Shown here one piece after another: positions 52,401-60,093 of a stretch of DNA of 64,000 nucleotides. The first letter of the stretch is position 1. Every line of letters begins with the position of its first letter. The position numbers and the translations under genes are program-made. Source of the stretch: CAIRDP01 sp037138335 (GTDB lineage Bacteria > Bacteroidota > Bacteroidia > Bacteroidales > FEN-979); assembly GCA_037138335.1 (NCBI GenBank), contig JBAXIO010000003.1:248001-312000 (forward strand), read 5' to 3'. The notes beneath the pieces were generated by a model, which had not been told where the DNA came from, made no database searches, and saw only the letters and a list, made by a program, of their open reading frames with translations.

Positions 52401-52647
52401 CTGGCCCGATGAGGATTTGCAGCCAAACATTGTAGATTATCTGAAGCAGAGGAAGATAGACCTGGTGATTAATATCCCCAAGAATCTTTCACGCACTGAG
52501 CTTAACAACGATTACCTCATCCGCCGTACATCAGTGGATTACAATATACCCCTTATCACCAATGCAAACCTTGCCAATGCCTTCATCATGGCCTTTTGCC
52601 TGCTCAAGCCCGAAGATATTGAGATCAAGAGCTGGGATGAATATTAA
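49402..52647 (+). CDS. carB: Carbamoyl-phosphate synthase, large subunit
   Basis: A 1081-residue synthetase with two ATP-grasp halves. The first half begins KVIILGSGALKIGEAGEFDYSGSQA and contains GFPIIIRAAFTLGG; the second begins VIVLGSGAYRIGSSVEFDWC (about 570) and contains GFPVLVRPSYVLSG. The C-terminal allosteric MGS-like domain is present (about 935-1075, LAELGYNLYATPGTAEFL). The start overlaps the carA stop as ATGA; the second Met is equally possible. The gene ends one base before a hairpin-forming 7-bp repeat array. Confidence 0.97.
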   Translation: MMTDIIREDIRKVIILGSGALKIGEAGEFDYSGSQALKALKEEGISTVLVNPNIATIQTSEEIADKVYFLPVTPEFVERVIEKEKPDGILLSFGGQTALNCGVNLFKTGVLEKHNVRVLGTPVQTIIDTEDRERFVNKLLEIGVKTPVSFAVESTEAAMEAASRIGFPIIIRAAFTLGGQGSGFSGNEEDLKTAAAKAFSYSTQILVEESLKGWKEIEYEVVRDRYDNCITVCNMENFDPLGIHTGESIVVAPSQTLTNAEYYKLRDLSIKVIRHLGIIGECNIQYALNPDSEEYRVIEVNARLSRSSALASKATGYPLAFVAAKLALGYGLHELKNSVTKVTSAFFEPALDYIVVKIPRWDLGKFSGVSKQIGSSMKSVGEIMAIGRTFEEAIQKGLRMIGQGMHGFVGNKDLEVEAIETELTEPTDMRIFVIAQALEAGFTVDRIWELTRIDRWFLYKLQNIFRLSHGLSKIASLEELPDELLKEAKRLGFSDFQIARLILKHDKTEVGRDMLLVREHRISHGVLPVVKQIDTLAAEYPAVTNYLYMTYGGTEHDIDYAADATSLQRSVIVLGSGAYRIGSSVEFDWCSVNALTTVQKAGYRSVMINYNPETVSTDYDLCDRLYFDELSFERVMDIITLENPAGVIISMGGQIPNNLALRLHAQGVHVLGTSPIDIDRAEDRHKFSSLLDTLDIDQPRWQELTSLDDIFRFAEKVGFPVLVRPSYVLSGAAMNVVSNINELEYFLKLAAKVSKEHPVVVSEFIQEAKEIEIDAIARKGEIVVYAISEHVEFAGVHSGDATIVFPPQKLYIETVRRIKRISRDIADSLNITGPFNIQFLAKNNDIKVIECNLRASRSFPFVSKVLKTNLIEIGTQVMLGLSFEKPDKSLFDLDYIGVKAPQFSFSRLSKADPILGVDMASTGEVGCIGDTFYEAILKAMLSVGYRIPGKNIMLSTGPAKAKTTLLEGCRKLAELGYNLYATPGTAEFLRSFDIQSTVLHWPDEDLQPNIVDYLKQRKIDLVINIPKNLSRTELNNDYLIRRTSVDYNIPLITNANLANAFIMAFCLLKPEDIEIKSWDEY

Positions 52648-52703
52648 TGAGCCATGAGTGACGAGTGACGAGTGATTGTCTACTCATGGCTCATGGCTCA
52701 TCA
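52648..52703. repeat. 7-bp repeat array forming a long inverted repeat
   Basis: Eight units in 7-base register: TGAGCCA, TGAGTGA, CGAGTGA, CGAGTGA, TTGTCTA, CTCATGG, CTCATGG, CTCATCA. The left arm TGAGCCATGAGT (52648-52659) is the exact reverse complement of the right arm ACTCATGGCTCA (52682-52693), giving a 12-bp stem. It fills the gap between convergent carB and the sulfatase gene and could serve as a two-way terminator. Confidence 0.8.
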
Positions 52704-54188
52704 CTAGTTATGCAGGAAGTTCCACACAGGCTTTGACGCAGGTGTATGTTTGCGTGAATATACCTTCATTTTCTGGATGATCTCAGGGTGCTGTTCTGCC
52801 ACGTTGATCTTTTCACCGGGATCTTCTGAAAGATCATAAAGTTCGTACCTTCTCATAGGTTCCTTTATAAGGTCTTTTCGCACTACTTTCCATTTTCCGG
52901 CCCTGATAGCCTGGTTCCCGCCTGTGCTTGTATATTCCCAATAAAGAAATTCGTGCAGGGGAGGGTTTTTTGCACCATGGAGGGCAGGGGCAAAGGAAAT
53001 CCCGTCAATATCCTTTGGTAACCCGAGCTGCGCCAGCTGGGCAAGTGTAGGCATGATGTCCCAGGAAGCATAAGGGACAGAGCATACCTGGCGGGCCATA
53101 ATCTTCCCCGGCCACCGGGCGATGCAGGGAACCCTGATCCCTCCCTCATAAAGGCTCCCCTTACCGCCCCTGAAAGGCCCGTTGCTGTTAAAAAACTGCG
53201 GATCGGCCCCTCCAAGGCTGAAAGTGGCCCCGTTATCGCTTGTAAAGATCACACAGGTGTTAGAATCCAGGTGGCTCTCGGCAAGAGCCTGTAAGATTTT
53301 ACCTGTCGCATAATCCAGCGCGCCGATCATGGCGGCGTAGGTGGCATGGGGATAAAACACGGGCAGGTAACCCATTTGCCCGGTGTAGGGACTGTCGTTC
53401 ATAAGGTCGCGGTATTCCTGCAAATAACTTTCGGGTACCTGCAAAGCCAGGTGGGGCAGGGTATAAGCCATCAGCAAAAAGAAAGCAGAATCCGTATTGG
53501 ATTTGATAAAATGCAGGGCTTCATCGGTGAACAGTTCTTCGGCATATGATGTCCCCCGGTACTTTTTATAATTTGCAGGGTCTTTTGGGTTCCCGATCAG
53601 CTTTTGCTGGGACGGGATATCGGGATTGCCTGTCAGAAATTTTTCCTTGTTGTACCAAAGATAAGCCGGGTAATGGTTATGCGCTTGCCTCTGGCAAAGA
53701 TAACCGAAGAAAAAATCAAAACCCTGTTCATTAGGGACCCCTGCAGATCCGGGGCCTCCAAGTCCCCATTTCCCGATACATGCCGTCTTATAGCCTGCTT
53801 GCTTAAGCATGCGGGCAATCGTATAAGTATCCGGTTCGAGCGGAGCCTGGCCCATATAATCATCCCAGTTCCCGATTTCCATATTGTCTCGGATCTGGGC
53901 ATGACCCGTGTTCATCCCTGTCATCAGGCAGCAACGTGAAGGTGCGCACACCGTGCTCCCTGCATAAAAATCGGTGAACCTCATCCCCTCTGAAGCCAGC
54001 TTGTCTATATTGGGTGTGCGGATGAACTTTTGCCCGTAACATCCCGTCTCCCCGTAACCAAGGTCATCGGCCAGGATGATGATGAAATTAGGTCGTTTGT
54101 TTACTCTTTTATTTGTCTGTCCGATGGCATTAAGGGTGAAAGCCAGACTTGTCGCAAAAAGAGCAAGGCCGATCATTAAAGTTCGCAT
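52704..54188 (-). CDS. Formylglycine-type sulfatase (arylsulfatase family)
   Basis: A 494-residue exported enzyme that removes sulfate esters, probably from glycans. The signal peptide is MIGLALFATSLAFTLNA. The family start FIIILADDLGYGETGCYG gives metal-binding aspartates, and CAPSRCCLMTG (CxPSR, near residue 80) is the formylglycine site, Cys-type. GKWGLGG and FTSDNGATFS complete the active site. An activating enzyme (FGE or anSME) is needed but is not in the window. It converges on carB and diverges from the LEA14-like gene. Confidence 0.93.
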   Translation of the reverse strand: MRTLMIGLALFATSLAFTLNAIGQTNKRVNKRPNFIIILADDLGYGETGCYGQKFIRTPNIDKLASEGMRFTDFYAGSTVCAPSRCCLMTGMNTGHAQIRDNMEIGNWDDYMGQAPLEPDTYTIARMLKQAGYKTACIGKWGLGGPGSAGVPNEQGFDFFFGYLCQRQAHNHYPAYLWYNKEKFLTGNPDIPSQQKLIGNPKDPANYKKYRGTSYAEELFTDEALHFIKSNTDSAFFLLMAYTLPHLALQVPESYLQEYRDLMNDSPYTGQMGYLPVFYPHATYAAMIGALDYATGKILQALAESHLDSNTCVIFTSDNGATFSLGGADPQFFNSNGPFRGGKGSLYEGGIRVPCIARWPGKIMARQVCSVPYASWDIMPTLAQLAQLGLPKDIDGISFAPALHGAKNPPLHEFLYWEYTSTGGNQAIRAGKWKVVRKDLIKEPMRRYELYDLSEDPGEKINVAEQHPEIIQKMKVYSRKHTPASKPVWNFLHN

Positions 54189-54223
54189 AGGTCAGGCTGA
54201 GGGTTTGGGATTGCTAAAATACC

Positions 54224-54231
54224 TATTTTTG
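54224..54231 (+). promoter_or_regulatory. Candidate -7 element almost touching the LEA14-like ATG
   Basis: TATTTTTG fits TAnnTTTG and ends 4 bases before the ATG at 54236, so transcription would start at or next to the start codon. A TTTG lies 16 bases upstream, shorter than the usual spacing. Confidence 0.4.
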
Positions 54232-54235
54232 CTGC

Positions 54236-54850
54236 ATGAAGATAAAGATCATCCAAAAACTGAAATTACCTTTACTACTCTTGCTGTTGATAACATCCTG
54301 TGATGTGACAAAGCAAACCAGGACTGCCATCAATCTTGCAAACTGCGAGTTCAGGCTTGTTTCGGCTGAGAACATCGTTCTCGCAGGGATCCCCATTGAT
54401 AACTATACTTCATTGAAAGATCTCGGCGTAGCCGATTTTGCCATGTTCATGGGAGCTCTTGCCCAGCCTGAACTGCCTTTGTCGCTGAGGCTGAACCTTG
54501 AAGTGAAAAATCCAAACCCGGCACCGGCAGGTATAAACAGCTTCGACTATATAATTTTTATTGATGATATCCAGATGTTACAGGGTTCCTATATGAACCC
54601 GATCACGGTCCCCGCCTCTTCATCTTCAATAATACCTGTACAGCTGGATACAGATATTAAAAAGGCCCTGCAGGGAAAATCCCTTGACGCCATACTGAAC
54701 TTTGGTTTTAACCTGGCGGGTGTTGGTCATGTACCCACACGGTTCAAAGTAAAACTAAAACCCAGCATCCTCGTAGGCAGCACCAGCCTGGCCTATCCGG
54801 GTTACATAACGGTGAAAACAGAATTTACCGGCGGGGCAGCGGTAAATTAA
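54236..54850 (+). CDS. LEA type 2 (LEA14-like) lipoprotein
   Basis: A 204-residue lipoprotein with signal KLPLLLLLLITSC (lipobox ITSC, Cys22). The mature part is one LEA14/WHy-like beta-sandwich (about 35-190): LRLNLEVKNPNPAPAGINSFDY and later VPASSSSIIPVQLDTDI are typical. Such proteins are thought to be protective or structural envelope proteins; no specific role is known. It is a single-gene unit divergent from the sulfatase gene. Confidence 0.8.
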   Translation: MKIKIIQKLKLPLLLLLLITSCDVTKQTRTAINLANCEFRLVSAENIVLAGIPIDNYTSLKDLGVADFAMFMGALAQPELPLSLRLNLEVKNPNPAPAGINSFDYIIFIDDIQMLQGSYMNPITVPASSSSIIPVQLDTDIKKALQGKSLDAILNFGFNLAGVGHVPTRFKVKLKPSILVGSTSLAYPGYITVKTEFTGGAAVN

Positions 54851-54884
54851 AACCTGCCTTTGCTTAAAAACTTATTCGTGAGCT

Positions 54885-56027
54885 TTACTTTTTCACGGGC
54901 AGTAAGTACAGCACACCCATCCCTAAGAGTGCCGACAGTGTTGAACCTGCGAGGATCGCAAGTTTTGAAAGGTCAAGAACAGCCGGCTCCTTGTATGACA
55001 ATCCTGCGATGAAGATCGACATAGTAAAACCTATACCGGCCAGTAAGCCTGTTCCTGCAAGATGTTTCCAATCGGTTCCTTTGGGGAGCGAAGATATTTT
55101 CATTTTTACGCCTATCCAGGAGAAGAGCATGATCCCGAGGGGTTTCCCTGCAAGGAGGCCAAGGATGATACCGGCTGTGAGCCCGCTGAAAATCCTTGTT
55201 GGATCAAACTGAAGCGGGATTGCAGTGTTCGCCAGTGCAAACAGTGGGAGAATCCAGTAGTTTACCGGGCGGTGAAGGCTTATTTCCAGATGATGGGCCA
55301 TTCCCCTGGGGATGAACATGGCTGCAACCACACCTGCAATGGTGGGGTGGACCCCCGATCTCAGGATGAAATACCATAATCCGAGGGCCGGGATGATGTA
55401 TAGTAACCACAATCTCACTTTTAACCTGTTCAGCAGGAAGAGGACCATGATAAAGATAACGGCATACATCAGCATCATGAGATGAAGCGTACTGGTATAA
55501 AACGTGGCTATGATCACAATGGCTCCCAGGTCATCGATGATAGCCAGGGCGGTCAGAAATATTTTGAGCGATAAAGGAGCCCTTTTACCCATTAATGAAA
55601 GTATCCCCAGTGAAAAAGCAATGTCGGTGGCAGTGGGGATGGCCCAGCCGTTCAGATGTTCTTTTGAGCCCGAATTGAAAATGAAAAAGATCAAAGCAGG
55701 GAAAATCATTCCCCCCAGGGCTGCCATTACAGGAAGAATAGCTTTCTCTTTTACAGCCAGTTCCCCAACCATGAGCTCCCTCTTTATTTCCAGGCCTATA
55801 AGAAAGAAAAACACGGCCATCAGCCCGTCGTTGATCCAGTGAAGAACACTCTCATGGAGAAAATCAAAACCAATTTCAATATGCCACAGGCTGAGATAGG
55901 AAGCGGCCCTTGTGGAATTGCTTAAGGCAAGTGAGACGACTGTTGCCAGGATCAGCAGCAGGCCCGATAGTTTCCCGCTTTCTGCAAGATCTTTAAATGG
56001 ATCGCGAAGGATCTTTACTACCCTCAT
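54885..56027 (-). CDS. nhaA: Na+/H+ antiporter NhaA
   Basis: A 380-residue inner-membrane antiporter that expels sodium in exchange for protons. The ion-binding pair of aspartates is in LAIIDDLGAIVIIA (about 163), with PTATDIAFSLGIL, GLEIKRELMVGEL and GIGFTMSIFIAGL also characteristic. About 11-12 membrane segments are seen. The start is one base after the stop of the upstream phosphoesterase gene, so the two are co-expressed. Confidence 0.96.
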   Translation of the reverse strand: MRVVKILRDPFKDLAESGKLSGLLLILATVVSLALSNSTRAASYLSLWHIEIGFDFLHESVLHWINDGLMAVFFFLIGLEIKRELMVGELAVKEKAILPVMAALGGMIFPALIFFIFNSGSKEHLNGWAIPTATDIAFSLGILSLMGKRAPLSLKIFLTALAIIDDLGAIVIIATFYTSTLHLMMLMYAVIFIMVLFLLNRLKVRLWLLYIIPALGLWYFILRSGVHPTIAGVVAAMFIPRGMAHHLEISLHRPVNYWILPLFALANTAIPLQFDPTRIFSGLTAGIILGLLAGKPLGIMLFSWIGVKMKISSLPKGTDWKHLAGTGLLAGIGFTMSIFIAGLSYKEPAVLDLSKLAILAGSTLSALLGMGVLYLLPVKK

Positions 56028-56028
56028 G

Positions 56029-58452
56029 TTAATCCTCCTCCTTTGCTGTTGGTTTTACAAATGCCGACCTCACAGGGGCGGGATAAGGCACATCCCCACC
56101 CTTTACCGCAAACCATAGTACTTTATTTAAAAGGTCTTCCGGGGCACGGTCCTCTTTGCTGAAATCAAACTCATCGCTTATCTTCTGCCATTGATTAAGG
56201 GATATATTCCTTTCATTGAGGTCGACAAAGGGCCCGAGTGTCTGAAACCTGTAAAGCCTGGGAATGTTCATGAAGCAACGCCACATCGGCATGGCAGCTG
56301 CATCATACTGGCTCATGGGAGGGAGCCCAAGGATAAGTTCGATGGTTCTTAACACCGATGACGTAGTATAAGGCGTGTGATCAACGAAATTGCGTTTTAC
56401 ATAACCGCCGGCAAGATAAGCAGTGCTGCGGTGAGCATCAACATGATCTGGCCCGTTTTGTGCATCATCTTCGACGATGAAGATAGCACATTCGTTCCAG
56501 ATGTTTGACCTGGAAAGGTGTTCAACTAACCTTCCCACTGCAAAATCGTTATCTGCCACCTGGGCATAAGGGGTGGGCATGCCTGCTTTGAGGCCCTGGG
56601 TGTGGTCGTTAATAAACCTGATAGTGTTAAGCCTGGGAACCTGGTTTATCCTCACCAGGGAATCAAAATCTTTTTTCCATTGCCTGTAACGCATGGTATC
56701 CATAACATTCTGGTCCCAGCTGGTGAAAAATTTGCAATAGTGATTTTTCAGGACCGGGATATTTGGTTTATAATTATCGGCGAACTCACCATAAGTGCGG
56801 TATGAAACCCCGCTCCGTGCGCAGAAGTCCCAGATAAAACCATCCTTGTTGTTGGCAATTTCCCTGTTCCCTTCCGCATCGTAATTACCACCCCTTCCCC
56901 CGTAACTGCTCGGCCAGGTTTTTTCAAGGTAATCAGTTGCGTAAGCCCCCATACTCCAATTATGGCCGTCGGCACTGACTTCCCCGTCTACATAGAAATT
57001 GTCAAGCAGTACAAAATCCTTAACGAACCTGTGCTGGTTGGGAGTGATCTCTTTGCCGAAAAGTACAAGGGAGGTGTCTCCATTTCCTTCTGCAACATCA
57101 CCCAATATCTGGTCATATGTCCTGTTCTCCTTGATCACATAAAATACATACTTGATGGGGGATTGTTGCCCTGGTTTCTCAGGGATTGGATTAGAAACTT
57201 CAGTGATGTTATATGTTTTATCCTTGATGTAGGGTGTGTTTTTCATTACCATGACGGAGTAAGCGGCCAGGTCTTTCTCATCCGGCTCAGCCAGAATGCT
57301 CATGCTTCCCCTGAACAGACCGGCTATGTATTGAACTTTCCCGGGCCTGTGGTTATCGCCCTTCTGTTTGATTACTTTCTCGGAATATCCTGTTGGATTC
57401 GGGCCGTTTGGATTTGGCAGGGAGTTAAAGCCTTTGCCGTTTGTTATCCAAAGTTGGCCGTTGACCACGCGTACGCAGGTCGGGTACCAGCCGGTTGGGA
57501 TAAACCCTTTGCTGAAACTGTTTCCGGGAGTTGAAACATCAAACACAGCAAGGCAGTTGTTATCGGCATTGGCAACATACAGGGTTTCCCCGTCGGCACT
57601 CATGGCCACACTGTTGGTAGTGCTACCTGCAGGGGAGTTCGGAAACAAGGCAGCGTTCAGTGTTTCAATGACTTTCCCTGAAGGAAGGTCGATGCAGGAT
57701 ACGGAATTATCGTTTGAATTGGCAACGTAAAGGTACTTCCTGTTTTTATGAAGGCAGATGTCGTTTGGATTGCTTCCAACCTTGACTGAAGTTGTGAATT
57801 TCCTGGTTTCAGTATTGAAAACCATGACCTTCCCGCAACCCCAGCAGCTGATATACAGGTACCGGCTGTCGGATGACAGCAGGCAGGTATAGGCTTCCCC
57901 TTCAAGGGGGAACCGGCCCAGGACCTTTCTTTTTTTCAGGTCAATGATATAGAGGGAGTTGTTCTCTTTTGTAACAACGTAGAGCAGGTTTTTTTCGTCA
58001 TCCAGGGCAATGCCTGCCGGGGAGATCTTTTCAGGCCACGGTTTCCCAAGAACCAGGGTGTCGGAAACAGCCAGTTTATTGTTCTTTATCGAATACTTCA
58101 GAATAATGTTTGCATTCCCTCCTGAAACGTAAAGGTTCTGTTCATCCTTTGAAAATACCAGGCCTAACCAGGCTTCTTTGATGACAATGGTGTCAAGGAC
58201 CTTCCGTTCACGGGCATCAATTAGGTATACCGACTGGTCGCTTTGCCCGTTGTTGGTTACTGCTATCAGCCGGCCTGAAGCCGAAACCGCTATGTTCAGG
58301 GGTAAGTCCCCGAGACGGAAACTTTCTCCCACCCGGGTTATCTGCCAACCGTTTGGCAAGGTAATGTGCTGATAATCATTTTGGTTCTGGCCTGATACCT
58401 TTGATAATGCAAGGATCATAAAAAAAGCCGCTAGCAATCTGCAATGTTTCAT
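56029..58452 (-). CDS. YVTN propeller protein fused to a phosphoesterase domain
   Basis: An 807-residue exported protein starting MKHCRLLAAFFMILALSKVSG; an earlier Met adds seven residues. The N-terminal half (about 30-360) is a beta propeller of YVTN/YncE type (LYVSGGNANIILKYS, LYVANSNDNSVSCIDL, LYVANADNNCLAVFDV). The C-terminal half (about 425-800) is an alkaline-phosphatase-fold phosphoesterase: VIKENRTYDQILGD, DNFYVDGEVSADGHNWSMGAYATDY, FIVEDDAQNGPDHVDAHRS. Related proteins act on phospholipids or phosphate esters, but the substrate is unknown. It is placed before nhaA and divergent from guaB. Confidence 0.88.
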   Translation of the reverse strand: MKHCRLLAAFFMILALSKVSGQNQNDYQHITLPNGWQITRVGESFRLGDLPLNIAVSASGRLIAVTNNGQSDQSVYLIDARERKVLDTIVIKEAWLGLVFSKDEQNLYVSGGNANIILKYSIKNNKLAVSDTLVLGKPWPEKISPAGIALDDEKNLLYVVTKENNSLYIIDLKKRKVLGRFPLEGEAYTCLLSSDSRYLYISCWGCGKVMVFNTETRKFTTSVKVGSNPNDICLHKNRKYLYVANSNDNSVSCIDLPSGKVIETLNAALFPNSPAGSTTNSVAMSADGETLYVANADNNCLAVFDVSTPGNSFSKGFIPTGWYPTCVRVVNGQLWITNGKGFNSLPNPNGPNPTGYSEKVIKQKGDNHRPGKVQYIAGLFRGSMSILAEPDEKDLAAYSVMVMKNTPYIKDKTYNITEVSNPIPEKPGQQSPIKYVFYVIKENRTYDQILGDVAEGNGDTSLVLFGKEITPNQHRFVKDFVLLDNFYVDGEVSADGHNWSMGAYATDYLEKTWPSSYGGRGGNYDAEGNREIANNKDGFIWDFCARSGVSYRTYGEFADNYKPNIPVLKNHYCKFFTSWDQNVMDTMRYRQWKKDFDSLVRINQVPRLNTIRFINDHTQGLKAGMPTPYAQVADNDFAVGRLVEHLSRSNIWNECAIFIVEDDAQNGPDHVDAHRSTAYLAGGYVKRNFVDHTPYTTSSVLRTIELILGLPPMSQYDAAAMPMWRCFMNIPRLYRFQTLGPFVDLNERNISLNQWQKISDEFDFSKEDRAPEDLLNKVLWFAVKGGDVPYPAPVRSAFVKPTAKEED

Positions 58453-58477
58453 GGGAGAAAAAGTCTTTTTCAATGAT

Positions 58478-58485
58478 CAAAAATA
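58478..58485 (-). promoter_or_regulatory. Candidate -7 element of the phosphoesterase-nhaA unit
   Basis: TATTTTTG on the minus strand fits TAnnTTTG, 25 bases before the ATG at 58452. No clear -33 element. Confidence 0.35.
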
Positions 58486-58544
58486 CGATTTTCAGGGAGA
58501 AAAAGGATCCGCTTTTGTTATATGGTCATTTCCCTGCATTTTCG

Positions 58545-58552
58545 TATCTTTG
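58545..58552 (+). promoter_or_regulatory. Candidate -7 element of guaB
   Basis: TATCTTTG fits TAnnTTTG and lies 19 bases before the guaB ATG, giving a very short leader. It supports the start at 58572 over an earlier in-frame ATG at 58473. Confidence 0.5.
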
Positions 58553-58571
58553 CGCTTTTATTTTGAGGCCT

Positions 58572-60038
58572 ATGTTGACAGATTCAAATAAATTCCTGGG
58601 TGAAGGGTTGACTTACGATGATGTGCTCCTGATCCCGGCCTATTCAGAGGTGCTCCCGAGGGAGGTTGACATCTCAACATTTTTATCAAGAAATATCCGT
58701 CTGAACATCCCTATTGTTTCCGCTGCGATGGACACCGTAACCGAGTCGGGTATGGCTATCGCCATGGCGCAGGAAGGGGGCATAGGCGTTTTGCATAAAA
58801 ACATGTCGATTGAATCCCAGGCCTTGCAGGTGAGGAAGGTAAAACGTGCCGAGAACGGTATGATCCTTGACCCCGTGACCTTGCATGCTTCCGCCCTGGT
58901 TGGGGATGCGCTCGCCATGATGAAGGAACATTCGATTGGCGGCATACCTGTTGTGAATGATCGTGAAGAGCTTGTAGGGATCGTAACAAACCGCGACCTT
59001 CGCTTTGAACGTGAGATGTCGCGCCCCGTAACTGAAGTGATGACCCATAAGGTCGTCACAATCAGCGAGTTCATGAATTTTGAGAAAGCTGAACAGATAC
59101 TCCAGGAATTCAAGATAGAAAAGCTTCCTGTGATCGATAAAAACAACAGGCTGGTCGGCCTGATAACATATAAAGACATCATTAAAATTAAAGCCAGGCC
59201 GAATGCCTGTAAAGACAGCCTCGGGCGGCTGCGCGTAGCCGCCGCCGTAGGCATCGCCTCCGACACCCTTGAACGCGCAGCCGCCCTCGTCAGGGAAGGC
59301 GTCGATGCTATCGTGATCGACACGGCCCATGGCCACACGAAAAATGTAATCGACATCGCTAAAAAAGTAAAAGCAGCCTACCCAAATATCGATATGGTTG
59401 TTGGGAACATCGGCACAGGTGAAGCTGCCAAAGACCTTGCAAAAGCAGGAGCCGACGCGGTAAAGGTTGGTATCGGTCCCGGCTCAATCTGCACCACCAG
59501 GATCATAGCAGGTATCGGCATCCCCCAGCTCACTGCCGTGTACCAGGTGGCCCAGGCACTTAAAGGAAGCGGGATCCCGGTCATCGCCGATGGCGGTATA
59601 CGATATACCGGCGATATCGTCAAAGCACTGGCCGCCGGAGCACACTCCATTATGGCCGGCTCCCTGTTTGCAGGGGTTGATGAATCCCCCGGCGAAACAA
59701 TCATCTTCGAAGGCCGTAAATTTAAAACCTACCGCGGCATGGGCTCGATAGAAGCTATGCAGCATGGCTCCAAAGACCGCTACTTCCAGGATATGGAAGA
59801 CGATATCAAAAAACTGGTGCCCGAAGGTATCGTAGGCAGGGTGCCCTATAAAGGCTCCCTGTCGGAAGTCATATACCAGATGGTGGGCGGTCTCCGTTCC
59901 GGCATGGGATACACCGGCTCAGCCAATATGGATGCCCTCCAGAAAGCCAGGTTTATCAAGATAACATCAGCCGGCGTCACCGAAAGCCACCCCCATGATG
60001 TCACCATCATCAGCGAAGCACCAAATTACAGCCGTTAA
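58572..60038 (+). CDS. guaB: Inosine-5'-monophosphate dehydrogenase
   Basis: Catalyses the NAD-dependent step from IMP to XMP in GMP synthesis. The start MLTDSNKFLGEGLTYDDVLLIPAYSEVLP gives 488 residues, the normal length (shown in family terms: GLTYDDVLL is the conserved opening). Two CBS domains lie at about 95-210, the catalytic cysteine is in GIGPGSICTTRI (about 305), and MAGSLFAGVDESPGE and RGMGS follow. A possible 33-residue extension is ruled out by the promoter position. It is separated from the chaperone genes by 55 bases. Confidence 0.97.
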   Translation: MLTDSNKFLGEGLTYDDVLLIPAYSEVLPREVDISTFLSRNIRLNIPIVSAAMDTVTESGMAIAMAQEGGIGVLHKNMSIESQALQVRKVKRAENGMILDPVTLHASALVGDALAMMKEHSIGGIPVVNDREELVGIVTNRDLRFEREMSRPVTEVMTHKVVTISEFMNFEKAEQILQEFKIEKLPVIDKNNRLVGLITYKDIIKIKARPNACKDSLGRLRVAAAVGIASDTLERAAALVREGVDAIVIDTAHGHTKNVIDIAKKVKAAYPNIDMVVGNIGTGEAAKDLAKAGADAVKVGIGPGSICTTRIIAGIGIPQLTAVYQVAQALKGSGIPVIADGGIRYTGDIVKALAAGAHSIMAGSLFAGVDESPGETIIFEGRKFKTYRGMGSIEAMQHGSKDRYFQDMEDDIKKLVPEGIVGRVPYKGSLSEVIYQMVGGLRSGMGYTGSANMDALQKARFIKITSAGVTESHPHDVTIISEAPNYSR

Positions 60039-60093
60039 TAATGTTTTCCGAAAATTTACGTTAGTAAAAAAGAACAAATTAAATATAAATACT

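Noticed and set aside
58640..59356. Long minus-strand frames opposite guaB
   Set aside because: Mirror frames of an intact, highly conserved gene; composition is low in structure and no domain is visible.
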